From: an uncultured Akkermansia sp. | GTDB lineage: Bacteria; Verrucomicrobiota; Verrucomicrobiia; Verrucomicrobiales; Akkermansiaceae | Direction of reading: 5' to 3' | DNA: 21,645 nt | Assembly (NCBI GenBank): GCA_904501975.1 | Contig: CAJGCZ010000039.1 | Span: 1 to 21,645, forward strand | Shown: positions 1-7,227 of the stretch, piece by piece | How the letters are laid out: every line of letters begins with the position of its first letter | Numbering within the stretch: position 1 is the stretch's first letter | Program-made: the position numbers and the translations under genes | Notes under the pieces: generated by a model | What the model was told of the DNA's origin: nothing | The model's input: the letters and a program-made list of their open reading frames with translations, nothing else | Database searches by the model: none

Positions 1-45
1 GCGTTCGCTCCGGCGCCTCGGGGCTCCGATTTTCTTTTCCCCATA

Positions 46-65
46 CCGGGGGCTTGCGCCCCCGG
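46..65. repeat. GC-rich hairpin in dispersed non-coding DNA
   Basis: Two 8-base arms (CCGGGGGC and GCCCCCGG) flank a TTGC loop and pair perfectly. It lies in the gene-free left edge and is not followed by a T-run, so it does not look like a classical terminator. I infer it is part of the same dispersed repeat DNA that continues to about 144. Confidence 0.5.
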
Positions 66-85
66 CTATGTGTCTGTCGTCCTCC

Positions 86-144
86 GGACTCTTGAATTCC
101 GTTCGCTGCGCTCACATCAATGAACCCCACAAATAGCAATTTGT
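86..144 (-). repeat. Dispersed non-coding repeat, left copy
   Basis: This stretch matches the reverse complement of 21421-21479 near the other end of the window. It includes an uninterrupted identical run of 29 bases (95-123 against 21442-21470). The flanking CCCCACAAAT...AATTTGT part is also shared but degenerate here: the right copy is a perfect hairpin, this one is not. There is no credible ORF. Two inverted copies about 21 kb apart indicate a genome-wide dispersed element rather than a chance match. Confidence 0.75.
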
Positions 145-155
145 AGAAGTACGAG

Positions 156-365
156 GGACGAATTGGATTTACGATTTACAATGTACAATTTAAGAGTTCC
201 GCTCGCCTACGGCTCGCAGGGCAAGCGGAGCTTATCAATCGGCTTGTGTTCCGCGCTCAAGGCGCGGGCGGTAAGTGTGGCTAGGCTTTGCCCCCTCCTG
301 CGGCGGAGCCGCCTAGCCAAACAAATTGTACCTTGTACATTGTAAATTGTACATCCACTTCGTCC
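156..365. mobile_element. MITE-like element with 33-bp terminal inverted repeats
   Basis: Bases 156-188 and the reverse complement of 333-365 match at 30 of 33 positions. They begin GGACGAA at both outer ends and finish in ACAATGTACAA. The inner part is GC-rich and carries two further imperfect hairpins, around 192-224 and 281-318 (arms GGCTAGGC and GCCTAGCC). No transposase is encoded; the only ORF, 60 codons, runs through the repeats and has no protein-like character. The right end stops 10 bases from the rdgB stop codon. I see no clear target-site duplication. It could be a non-autonomous transposable element or an immobile structured repeat. Confidence 0.65.
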
Positions 366-375
366 TTCCTCTCAT

Positions 376-969
376 TCATTGCGCCAAATAGGCTACAAAC
401 TGCTTGAGGGCATTGGCACGGTGAGAGATGGCATTCTTTTGTTCTGCGGGCAGCTCGGCCATGGTGCAGTTGTAGCCTGCGGGCACAAAGAGCGGATCAT
501 AACCAAAGCCGTGTTCTCCGGCGGGGGAGGAGGTAATGCAGCCTTCCACACTGCCAATAAACTCTGCCTTCACTTGGCCACCCTCGGCCAAACACATGGC
601 GCACATGAAACGGGCTGTGGCGGGTGTGCCTGCGGGCATGGCCGCAAGGTCCGCCAGCAGCTTGGCGTTATTAGCAGCATCGTTACCGTGCTCGCCGGCA
701 TAGCGGGCAGAGAAAACACCCGGAGCACCCCCCAGCGCATCCACGCATAAGCCGGAGTCATCGGCCAGCACCAAACCCTCAATAGCAGCAGAGATGCCGC
801 AGGCCTTCAGGCGGGCATTCTCTGCGAAGGTGCTGCCCGTTTCCTCAATCTCCGGCAATGCGGGGTAATCTGCCAGAGTGCGTACAACAAAATGGGCGGG
901 CAAGATGGCGGCAATTTCCTGGGCTTTGTGCTTGTTGCCCGTGGCAATGGTAAGAATAACGCTAGACAT
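376..969 (-). CDS. rdgB: RdgB/HAM1-type XTP/dITP pyrophosphatase
   Basis: It should hydrolyse non-canonical purine nucleoside triphosphates (ITP, dITP, XTP) to the monophosphate plus pyrophosphate in the cytoplasm, keeping deaminated purines out of nucleic acids. The 197-residue length is normal for the family. Signatures are the N-terminal phosphate-binding TGNKHK motif (residues 10-15), the acidic DDSGL motif around residue 70, the FGYDPLF segment and the C-terminal SHRANAL motif. The start follows the MATE stop by 26 bases on the same strand with no SD-like sequence, so it is probably read from the transporter transcript. A MITE-like element lies just after the stop codon. The family call is secure; the operon link is inferred from spacing. 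Confidence 0.95.
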   Translation of the reverse strand: MSSVILTIATGNKHKAQEIAAILPAHFVVRTLADYPALPEIEETGSTFAENARLKACGISAAIEGLVLADDSGLCVDALGGAPGVFSARYAGEHGNDAANNAKLLADLAAMPAGTPATARFMCAMCLAEGGQVKAEFIGSVEGCITSSPAGEHGFGYDPLFVPAGYNCTMAELPAEQKNAISHRANALKQFVAYLAQ

Positions 970-995
970 GGCGGTGCGTGAGGAGGGGGGGATAA

Positions 996-2381
996 TCAGT
1001 TATTATTAATGCAGACATTTTTCTTCGGGAATACCTTTGCCAAGAACAAGGTAATAACCGTAAAGCCCATGATGACAGCCAGAACATCTGCCACCACCTG
1101 CGAGTACCAAATGCCGGGCTCGCCATACCATATCGGCATGAGCAGCAGCGCCGGAATCAGGAAAATGAGCTGGCGGGTCAGAGTCAGGAAAATGCTCATC
1201 ACCGGGCGCCCAATGGCCTGGAAGAAGTTACTGATAACAATCTGCGAGCCCACGAAGGGGAAGATGAGGCTAACTACCGTGAGGCCGTATGTGGCCAGAT
1301 TAATGATTTGCGAGGCATTGGCATCCTCCTCCTTCACAAAGAGCATGGCAATATCACGCGGGAAAATCTGCATCAGCAGCGTGCCGAACAGTGTAATGCC
1401 GGAGGCCAGCACCATGGCGTTGAGCAGTACCTTGCGCACTCGGCAATACTGGCCCAAGCCCAAGTTATACCCGGCAATGGGCTGCATGCCCTGCGTAATG
1501 CCGGCCACAATCATGCAGAAGAAGAAAATCACGCGGTTCACCACACCGTAGGCACCCACACCCATCTGGCCGTCGTAGGTAATGAACAACTGGTTGAACA
1601 GCAACACTACAAAGCAGGCCACCACATTAAGCAGGCAGGGCGGCATACCAATGGTGCAAATACGCTTGGTGAGCGGCCAGTTGATAGCGTATATGCCGCG
1701 CGTGAATCGCAGCACTACATCCTTGCGGAAGAAGTGCAACAGCACCCATGCCAAGCCTACCGTTTGCGCCACAGCCGTGGCCAAGCCTGCACCCGCAATG
1801 CCCCAATTAAAGGTATAAATAAACAGAGGAGCCACCGCCAAGTTGATAACCATCGAGATGATGAGGCTCACCATGGCCTTTTTCGGGTAGCCGCTGGCAC
1901 GCATCAGGTGGTTGAGCCCCAAAAAGACCGAGTTGAAGGGGAACCACAGCATCAGCACAATCATGTAATCGTGCGAGGGCTTAATCGTGTTGGCATCCGC
2001 GCCAAAGGCAAACATAATCTCATTAATCCACGGCAAGGGCAGCCAACCCACCACCACGCTGGTCAGGAAGCTCAGCACCAAGCAATGCCCCAAAATGTTT
2101 TGGGCGCGGCGGCGTTTGCCTTGCCCCAAGGCAATGGAGGCACTGGCGGCGCAACCTAAGCCCACCAAGGTGCCCACGGCCACCATCAGGTTGAGCACCG
2201 GAAAGGCCAAGCCCATGGCCGTTACTGCATAGGCACCACACCAACGCCCCACATAAATGGCACCCACAATGTTATAGATGGACATAGCCGCCATGCCAAT
2301 GATTGCCGGCATAGAGTAGCTCACCAACAGAGGAAAGATGCGTCTCTTCTCTAATTCTATCAACTTAGCATCGCTTGCCAT
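996..2381 (-). CDS. MATE-family multidrug/organic cation efflux transporter
   Basis: This 461-residue integral membrane protein has about 12 hydrophobic segments and the two-fold MATE layout. Typical are the N-terminal PLLVSYSMPAIIGM and IVGAIYVGR segments and a second-half counterpart near NQLFITYDGQMGVGAYGVVNR. It resembles MepA-type members, which export cationic drugs or metabolites using a Na+ or H+ gradient; the substrate cannot be read from sequence. The ATG at 2381 is preferred because a very good promoter ends only 8 bases upstream and the next in-frame Met (residue 24) lies inside the first membrane segment. No SD is possible in so short a leader. rdgB follows on the same strand. 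Confidence 0.93.
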   Translation of the reverse strand: MASDAKLIELEKRRIFPLLVSYSMPAIIGMAAMSIYNIVGAIYVGRWCGAYAVTAMGLAFPVLNLMVAVGTLVGLGCAASASIALGQGKRRRAQNILGHCLVLSFLTSVVVGWLPLPWINEIMFAFGADANTIKPSHDYMIVLMLWFPFNSVFLGLNHLMRASGYPKKAMVSLIISMVINLAVAPLFIYTFNWGIAGAGLATAVAQTVGLAWVLLHFFRKDVVLRFTRGIYAINWPLTKRICTIGMPPCLLNVVACFVVLLFNQLFITYDGQMGVGAYGVVNRVIFFFCMIVAGITQGMQPIAGYNLGLGQYCRVRKVLLNAMVLASGITLFGTLLMQIFPRDIAMLFVKEEDANASQIINLATYGLTVVSLIFPFVGSQIVISNFFQAIGRPVMSIFLTLTRQLIFLIPALLLMPIWYGEPGIWYSQVVADVLAVIMGFTVITLFLAKVFPKKNVCINNN

Positions 2382-2389
2382 ACACAGGC

Positions 2390-2418
2390 AACATACTCCC
2401 TACCGCTCAGGGTGTCAA
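2390..2418 (-). promoter_or_regulatory. Sigma70-type promoter for MATE-rdgB, leaderless geometry
   Basis: On the minus strand there is a perfect -35 box TTGACA (2418-2413), a 17-base spacer and a -10 box TATGTT (2395-2390). The ATG of the transporter is 8 bases beyond the -10 box, about where transcription would begin. The mRNA should therefore be leaderless or carry only one or two untranslated bases. Confidence 0.7.
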
Positions 2419-2629
2419 GTAAATAAACACTGGCTGAATGCTCGATGGAGGAATTCTGTAGCGCGCCCGTCGCGGATTTTTCCCCCCTCGCCTTGTTATC
2501 CCTCTGCCGGCAATCGGGTGCCTTTCTTCCGGTTGCCACGCATCGGGAGGGTCGTTTTCTGTACGCTTGCTTGCGTCATGCTGTAAGAAATAACTTGAGC
2601 GCCGCGAACGAAAAGTACAGAATGGCGGT

Positions 2630-3574
2630 ATGTTCAAGCAAATGTTATACGCAGTCGGCTTGGCTGCCATGGCGACACCGGCTTTTGGGGCGATGGAATG
2701 GATGACGGATTTGGATGCGGCCTTGGAGCGCGCCGCCCGAGAGGATAAAGCCGTATTGATTGATTTTACCGGTTCCGACTGGTGTACTTGGTGTATCAGG
2801 TTGCGCAAGGAGGTGTTGGATTCTCCTGCTTTTGAACAACACATTGCCGGAAAGCTCGTGCCTGTCGAAATCGATGTGCCGAACGACCCCGCCCGCGTTG
2901 GCGGCGAGGCCTCCTTGCAGAAAAATCAGCAACTGTGCCTGCGCTATGGTGTGGAGGCGTTCCCGACTATCATGGTGCTCAGCTCGCAAGGCCAACTCGT
3001 CGGTGGCTTTGTAGGCGGGGTCGATGTGGCTGCCGCCTGCAAGGCTGTTGATACCGCGCTGGAGAACATGAGCACCCTGCAACAGGCTGCAACTTTGCAG
3101 GGTAAGGAAAAACTGGCTGCCCTCAAGCGTGTGTACGATAGCTTGCCGGAGGATTTTGCCTACGCCGCCAAAGGACTGCAACGCCACATGGTGGAGGCGG
3201 ATACGGATGATTCTCTCGGCCTGCGCGAAGAAATGCAAATTCAGGATGAACGCCAAGCCATCGAGAAACGCCTGCAATCCGTTCACCCCGATGACTATGC
3301 TGCGCGTTTGGCCATCATTGCGGAAGAAATGCCCCAAGCCATGCCGGCCAATGCCGAGCTGCTGGCGCGGATGAAAATCTACATCATTCAGGAGCAAATT
3401 CGTGAGGACTTCACCAAGGCTGAAACCGTGGAAGATGTGCTGCACATCAAGCAACGCATCCTTTACGAGCTTGTTCCCGCCATTCCCGAAAAAGACCGCG
3501 CTGTGCGGACCGAGCAAATCGAAAAACAATTTGCCGACCCGCAAAAACTGCTGGAACAGATGCAGCGCCGCTAA
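2630..3574 (+). CDS. Exported thioredoxin-fold protein with helical C-terminal extension
   Basis: The 314-residue protein starts with a signal-peptide-like segment (about residues 1-20, ending PAFG-A), so it probably acts in the periplasm. A thioredoxin-like domain covers about residues 22-150, with a redox motif WCTWC (Cys52 and Cys55) and a later AFPTIMV segment holding the cis-proline expected in this fold. An insertion with the residues PARVGGEASLQ lies between them, as in DUF255/thioredoxin_7-like proteins. The rest (about 155-314) is charged and helical and I do not recognise it. The likely role is thiol-disulfide exchange or reduction of an envelope protein; the partner is unknown. The ATG at 2630 has no convincing SD. 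Its neighbours suggest no pathway. Confidence 0.85.
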   Translation: MFKQMLYAVGLAAMATPAFGAMEWMTDLDAALERAAREDKAVLIDFTGSDWCTWCIRLRKEVLDSPAFEQHIAGKLVPVEIDVPNDPARVGGEASLQKNQQLCLRYGVEAFPTIMVLSSQGQLVGGFVGGVDVAAACKAVDTALENMSTLQQAATLQGKEKLAALKRVYDSLPEDFAYAAKGLQRHMVEADTDDSLGLREEMQIQDERQAIEKRLQSVHPDDYAARLAIIAEEMPQAMPANAELLARMKIYIIQEQIREDFTKAETVEDVLHIKQRILYELVPAIPEKDRAVRTEQIEKQFADPQKLLEQMQRR

Positions 3575-3633
3575 TGCCCCCGCGCCTCACGCCATCATTT
3601 CCCCCCATCGGATTTCGTATAGCGTACCTCCGT

Positions 3634-4122
3634 TTATACCTCTGTTGAGATGACGATTCGCTTGCCTTGCTTGGCTTGGTATGATGCCTGCCAGCGGATG
3701 CCGTGCGTGGCAAGCAGGGCAGAAAGCTCGCTCGCCGTGGGCTCGTGCAGCACAAAATCCATCTCTTCCCCACCTTCAAAAACAAACAGAAGGTGCGCAT
3801 TCTCGTCAACCCAAAATTCATCGTCCTCCCACCATTCTTCGAGCCTAATCAATTTTTCGGCGGCCAAAAGCGCGCGCAGGTGCTCGCGTTGCGAGGTGAA
3901 ATCATCCATCTCCCTTTGTCTGATGGCGCAGCGCCGCTGCTCGCTTATTCTCTTTTGCCGTTGTTCGAGGGGAATCAGGCAAAACTCCAGCACATTCACC
4001 GCCAACAACATGCCTGCCACCACCATACCATCGGTATCACCGCTGCATACGGCCAGCGTTGATACCGATAGGGTGAAAGGCAATGTAAGCCACGCCCAGC
4101 CTTTGATGCTTGTGGGTACCAT
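3634..4122 (-). CDS. Hypothetical membrane protein, two N-terminal TM segments
   Basis: I do not recognise this 162-residue protein. It has two hydrophobic segments (about 10-26 and 32-51), a charged, probably coiled linker (about 53-95) and a compact acidic domain rich in Trp, Glu and Asp with WWEDDEFW near residues 97-104. The layout resembles small YcxB-like proteins, but no diagnostic motif confirms that. An AGGATGA stretch 5-11 bases before the ATG could serve as ribosome binding site. It converges with the thioredoxin-fold gene (59 bases between stops) and is divergent from the ankyrin lipoprotein gene. A 200-codon ORF on the other strand is Ser/Cys/His-rich and much less protein-like, so the minus strand is preferred. 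Confidence 0.7.
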   Translation of the reverse strand: MVPTSIKGWAWLTLPFTLSVSTLAVCSGDTDGMVVAGMLLAVNVLEFCLIPLEQRQKRISEQRRCAIRQREMDDFTSQREHLRALLAAEKLIRLEEWWEDDEFWVDENAHLLFVFEGGEEMDFVLHEPTASELSALLATHGIRWQASYQAKQGKRIVISTEV

Positions 4123-4189
4123 GATGCTTCATCCTAACACACCTCCACCCACAACACAAGGTTATTATGCTGTGTTTGTCTCTCCAAGC

Positions 4190-4218
4190 TTGAATCTGCA
4201 GCTGGCAATTGTTATAAT
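4190..4218 (+). promoter_or_regulatory. Sigma70-type promoter for ankyrin lipoprotein gene
   Basis: TTGAAT (4190-4195), a 17-base spacer and a perfect TATAAT (4213-4218) lie upstream of the ATG at 4245. Transcription should start near 4225, giving a leader of about 20 bases. It probably also serves the thioesterase gene and the small ORF after it, since no terminator is visible between them. Confidence 0.75.
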
Positions 4219-4244
4219 GCTGTTGGCTGATTATCTTTCCCACC

Positions 4245-5339
4245 ATGAATAAGCGTTCACATATCTGTTTGTATCTTTCGCTGGCACTCCTGTGTGCCGG
4301 GGGACTTCAATCCTGTTTGGATGAGAGGACTCCCCGTCTCCCTCAGTTGCAAGCAGTGTTACAACACCCCTGCAATAATCCCTCAGCCGAGCTTTGCCGT
4401 AAAAAAATGCTGGAACACTATACGGCCTGTAGAGCCGGAATGGAGGAGTTGAATGCTTATCCTTACATACCCACATTGGCTTTTTTGGCCGGTGTGGAGC
4501 ATCAAGGTGATGCCATGCTGCCGGTGTTGCAGGAATTGGCCGCTGCCGGGGCAGATGTTTTTGCTGTGGAGGAAAGTACCGGCATGAGCGCCTTGCACGG
4601 TGCGGTGTTTGCCGGGGCTCGAGAAACAATGCAATGGCTCGAACAGCAAGGACTTTCTCGGACTGCTCTCGATAAATTGGGCAGAACCCTCAGCATGATT
4701 GCCGCTATGGGCGGGCAGCTTGAGATGCTGAAAGAATTAACCCCCGCTTCTGCCGATTTGCTTGTTCAGGATGTAATGGGGCAGGGGCTTCATCTCTATG
4801 CGGCTCAAGGCGGTTCACTGCCCTGCCTTGAGTATTTAGAAGAACGCGGATTGGATGTAACGGTGCCGGGAGCAAAAAACGGCGGCTCCCCGCTGATTGC
4901 AGCTGCATACAGTGGTAGTATTCCGTGTGTGGAATTTTTCCTGAATAAAGGTATCGATATCCATGTGAGTTTTAAGGATGGGGTAAATGCCCTCATGTAT
5001 GCAGCATGGGGTGGGCAGCCGGAGATGCTGTCCTACCTCATGTCAAAGGGGATGAAAGCAGATTACCTTGATAAAGAAGGAAATAGCGCCCTTCATCATG
5101 CCGCATTCGGAGGTCATGTGGAGGTTTTGAAGATGCTGTGCGAGGCAGGATTAGATGTAAACCTTGCTAATGGCAGTACAAAAATGACACCGCTCATGAT
5201 TTCTGCCAGGCGTGGTTATGTGTCCGCTGTTGAGTATCTGCTTTCTCAAGGTGCAGATAAAAATGCCCGCGATATCAATGGTTTAACAGCTGCAGATTAT
5301 GCTCACTTAATTGATATTCTCACATTGCTGGAGCAATAA
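4245..5339 (+). CDS. Ankyrin-repeat lipoprotein
   Basis: The 364-residue product begins with a lipoprotein signal: basic N-terminus, hydrophobic core and LQSC lipobox with the acylated Cys at position 24. The next residues are Leu-Asp-Glu; an Asp at +3 is not the classical inner-membrane signal, so inner versus outer membrane is open. From about residue 100 to the end there are roughly seven ankyrin repeats, with recurring patterns such as SALHGAVFAG, NALMYAAWGG, SALHHAAFGGH and TPLMISARRG. Ankyrin repeats bind other proteins; no enzymatic domain is seen. It has its own strong promoter, and the thioesterase starts 32 bases after its stop. The partner is unknown. A second envelope-anchored ankyrin protein lies at 8135-9073. 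Confidence 0.88.
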   Translation: MNKRSHICLYLSLALLCAGGLQSCLDERTPRLPQLQAVLQHPCNNPSAELCRKKMLEHYTACRAGMEELNAYPYIPTLAFLAGVEHQGDAMLPVLQELAAAGADVFAVEESTGMSALHGAVFAGARETMQWLEQQGLSRTALDKLGRTLSMIAAMGGQLEMLKELTPASADLLVQDVMGQGLHLYAAQGGSLPCLEYLEERGLDVTVPGAKNGGSPLIAAAYSGSIPCVEFFLNKGIDIHVSFKDGVNALMYAAWGGQPEMLSYLMSKGMKADYLDKEGNSALHHAAFGGHVEVLKMLCEAGLDVNLANGSTKMTPLMISARRGYVSAVEYLLSQGADKNARDINGLTAADYAHLIDILTLLEQ

Positions 5340-5371
5340 ACGTTAACCCCTCGTTCAGCCCTTCCTCAAAG

Positions 5372-6100
5372 ATGAGTGCATGTACTTATTCAGACATTGT
5401 ATCATCCAGCAAGACGGATAAAAACGGCAACATGAAGCTGTTTTCTGCCTTGCAGTGGATGCAGGATTGTTCCGTCATTACCTTCATGGAGGATGCTGCC
5501 TTTTGTGAATGGCTTAACGAAAGGCAGGTAACGCCGGTTGTCAACTTTCGGCAGATGGAGGTGTTGCGTGTGCCGCGCCTGCGCGAGCGGTTGACCTGCA
5601 CTACCCATGTGTATGATATGCAGGGGGCATTTGGCTATAGAAACACAGCTATCTACGATGCCCAAGGCAACGCCTGCTATAAAAGCTGGGTGATTGCGGC
5701 TTTTGTCAATCTGGAGACAGGCCGATTGAGCCGAATGCCTAAAGAAACGCTGGAGTCGTTTCATTTTCCCCCGCGTTTGGAAATGACCTACGGGTCTCGC
5801 AAAATTCTGCTGCCAGATGCCCCCCTGACACCCCTCAAGCCATTCCTCGTGCAGAGAAATGATATAGACTACAACAATCATGTCAACAATGCACAGTATG
5901 TTCGCATGGCTCTGGAGTACCTGCCGGAGGATTTTCAGGTGCGGGGGCTGAGGGTGGACTACAAGAAACCGGTGATGTACGGCAGCACCATCACTCCCTC
6001 GCTGGTGTTAGGCACCCACGCGGCTTATGTGGTTCTGGCTGTCGATGGTGCCCTGTGTTGCGTGGTGGAGTTCACCTCTTTCGGCGGAGGCTGCTCGTAG
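5372..6100 (+). CDS. Acyl-ACP thioesterase (double hotdog, FatA/FatB-like)
   Basis: It should release free fatty acids from acyl-ACP in the cytoplasm. The 242-residue length fits bacterial members, which consist of two hotdog domains. The N-terminal half has the family's TDKNGNMKLFSALQWMQDCS segment (residues 15-34). The C-terminal half has the catalytic D-x-N-x-H pattern in DIDYNNHVNN (Asp166, Asn168, His170), with Glu182 as a candidate for the conserved acidic residue. The start at residue 1 is supported because the TD..G motif lies only 15 residues in and is lost if Met21 is used. No SD is evident. It follows the ankyrin gene by 32 bases and is followed after 1 base by a small ORF. Confidence 0.92.
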   Translation: MSACTYSDIVSSSKTDKNGNMKLFSALQWMQDCSVITFMEDAAFCEWLNERQVTPVVNFRQMEVLRVPRLRERLTCTTHVYDMQGAFGYRNTAIYDAQGNACYKSWVIAAFVNLETGRLSRMPKETLESFHFPPRLEMTYGSRKILLPDAPLTPLKPFLVQRNDIDYNNHVNNAQYVRMALEYLPEDFQVRGLRVDYKKPVMYGSTITPSLVLGTHAAYVVLAVDGALCCVVEFTSFGGGCS

Positions 6101-6101
6101 A

Positions 6102-6368
6102 ATGGCGGCTTCAGAGGTGGAGATGCTGTCGGAGTCGCTGCATAGACCCGAGGAGGTGTTTCCTGCCGCTCATTGCCAAAAGACGCTGCTTGCACACGCC
6201 CCGGAAACGCTTTGCTATTTCTTTTGTTGGAAGGGGAGCTGCGATGCTCGTTGGGTTGTGGCACCCTGGAGCCGCCTCGGCGAGGAATGCGGCCTGATTC
6301 TGGCTACCGATGCCTCCTTCTACTGCCATATCGGCGAATTCGGCAGCGTTTATGCGGCCTATCGTTGA
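6102..6368 (+). CDS. Small hypothetical protein, coupled to thioesterase
   Basis: This 88-codon ORF starts one base after the thioesterase stop. A GGAGG (6086-6090) inside the end of the thioesterase gene is an acceptable ribosome binding site. I do not recognise the product; it is Cys- and Trp-containing and has the look of a folded small domain (FFCWKGSCDARWVVAPW, then ATDASFYCHIGEFG). An earlier in-frame ATG at 6027 would overlap the thioesterase by 74 bases and is less likely. Its last 10 bases overlap the end of the convergent HD-domain gene. It could be a small partner of the thioesterase or a spurious ORF. Confidence 0.5.
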   Translation: MAASEVEMLSESLHRPEEVFPAAHCQKTLLAHAPETLCYFFCWKGSCDARWVVAPWSRLGEECGLILATDASFYCHIGEFGSVYAAYR

Positions 6369-6883
6369 GAATTACCGGAGGCTGAGCCGAATTTATCGTT
6401 GTAGGTTGCAAGGATGTGTTGGCTGAGTGATTGGTGAACAGGCTTCCAATTTGTAGGGAGAGATTGTTGCAGTCGATGTTGGATGCGGGCATAAGTTCCG
6501 GCTTGTGTCGGACGGTCTGTCTCTGTCATGTTGTTAAGTGTATCACAGAGTTTAATAAGCAAGGCATCAGCGCTCATAGCTGATAATTTACGAACCATGT
6601 ATTCTTCTTTGCCCAGTTCTTCCAGCAATGTTTCATTGTTTGTTAGCTCTTGTACCAATGCAGATACGCGCTCACCGAAACAAATGGATAGTTCTTCGAG
6701 GGTTACCTCACAGTCTTCCAGAGTGTCGTGCAAATATGCCGCAGCAATAATATCATCATCATCCGTGTGTTCTTTTACTAGCTGAGCTACGGATTGAACA
6801 TGAAAATAATACGGATTCCCACCACGACGAAATTGCCCATCGTGGGCCTTTTTTGCAAATTCAGCGGCTTTGGTTCTTTTCAT
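6359..6883 (-). CDS. Stand-alone HD hydrolase, SpoT/MESH1-like
   Basis: The 174-residue protein is a single HD domain of the (p)ppGpp hydrolase group. Metal ligands fit His28 (in YYFHVQ), His52-Asp53 (in YLHDTLED) and Asp114 (in KLCDTLNN). Glu56-Asp57 after the HD pair and the Asn residues after Asp114 match active SpoT/MESH1 hydrolases rather than hydrolase-dead RelA. No synthetase, TGS or ACT domain is present, so it resembles a small alarmone hydrolase; the natural substrate could be (p)ppGpp, NADPH as shown for MESH1, or another nucleotide. The early FRRGGNPYYFH segment is characteristic. It converges with the small ORF with a 10-base overlap of ends. Confidence 0.85.
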   Translation of the reverse strand: MKRTKAAEFAKKAHDGQFRRGGNPYYFHVQSVAQLVKEHTDDDDIIAAAYLHDTLEDCEVTLEELSICFGERVSALVQELTNNETLLEELGKEEYMVRKLSAMSADALLIKLCDTLNNMTETDRPTQAGTYARIQHRLQQSLPTNWKPVHQSLSQHILATYNDKFGSASGNSQR

Positions 6884-6896
6884 ATATTATTGGACG

Positions 6897-6926
6897 AATA
6901 TATATCACCTTTCCTATACCTTACAA
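6897..6926 (-). promoter_or_regulatory. Possible promoter for HD hydrolase
   Basis: Minus-strand TTGTAA (6926-6921) is followed after 18 bases by TATATT (6902-6897), or after 16 bases by TATATA. The -10 box ends 13 bases before the ATG, so the mRNA leader would be very short. The -35 match is only moderate. Confidence 0.35.
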
Positions 6927-7003
6927 GCAAAAAAAGGATACGAGGGCACGATAAAAACTATTTCTTACATTTAGCCTCATTCGGCAAATATCGGTGCAAA
7001 ACA

Positions 7004-7033
7004 AAAACCACCTCACTGCGGTGAGGTGGTTTT
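7004..7033 (-). terminator. Rho-independent terminator after tRNA-Gln
   Basis: A perfect 13-bp stem (7004-7016 with 7021-7033) closes a 4-base loop. Read on the minus strand, it begins 4 bases after the tRNA 3' end and ends in TTTT with the run continuing TGTTTT. Its position and U-rich exit fit termination of the tRNA transcript. The stem also has A-rich flanks on the other side, so it could act in both directions. Confidence 0.85.
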
Positions 7034-7036
7034 GAG

Positions 7037-7108
7037 TAGGGCTACAGGGACTCGAACCCCGAATAGCGGTGCCAGAAACCGATGTGTTGCCAATTACACC
7101 ATAGCCCT
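7037..7108 (-). tRNA. tRNA-Gln (anticodon CUG)
   Basis: The 72-base minus-strand sequence folds as a tRNA. It has a 7-bp acceptor stem AGGGCTA/TAGCCCT with discriminator A, a D arm GTGT/ACAC with GG in the loop, and a T arm with loop TTCGAGT. The anticodon loop TTCTGGC places CTG at 34-36, which reads CAG (Gln). CCA is not encoded. Two points are unusual: the first acceptor pair is A1-U72 rather than the U1-A72 typical of bacterial tRNA-Gln, and the outermost anticodon-stem pair (27-43) is a U-C mismatch. A promoter and a terminator flank it, so it looks like an active single-gene unit. Confidence 0.9.
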
Positions 7109-7127
7109 GTGTTCTCGGAACGCAGGG

Positions 7128-7156
7128 AGTATACGCTTGAGTGGCCTGCTTGTCAA
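7128..7156 (-). promoter_or_regulatory. Promoter of tRNA-Gln
   Basis: Minus-strand TTGACA (7156-7151), a 17-base spacer and TATACT (7133-7128) form a near-consensus promoter. The predicted start is near 7121, about 13 bases before the mature tRNA 5' end. Confidence 0.8.
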
Positions 7157-7227
7157 GTAATTTTTCTAAAAAAAATGATAAATTTCACGAAGAAAAGGAT
7201 ATTTTTGGTGGGATAGGCAGGTATGCA

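Noticed and set aside
163..345. 60-codon plus-strand ORF
   Set aside because: It lies wholly inside the inverted-repeat element, crosses its hairpins, and has no protein-like composition.
2407..2844. 145-codon minus-strand ORF covering the MATE/thioredoxin intergenic region
   Set aside because: Half of it is antisense to the signal peptide and redox motif of a clear gene; composition is Ser/Arg/Pro-rich with no motif.
3650..4252. 200-codon plus-strand ORF opposite the two-TM protein
   Set aside because: Ser/Cys/Thr-rich composition without domains; the minus-strand frame has sensible membrane segments and a coherent C-terminal domain. It also runs over the promoter of the next gene.
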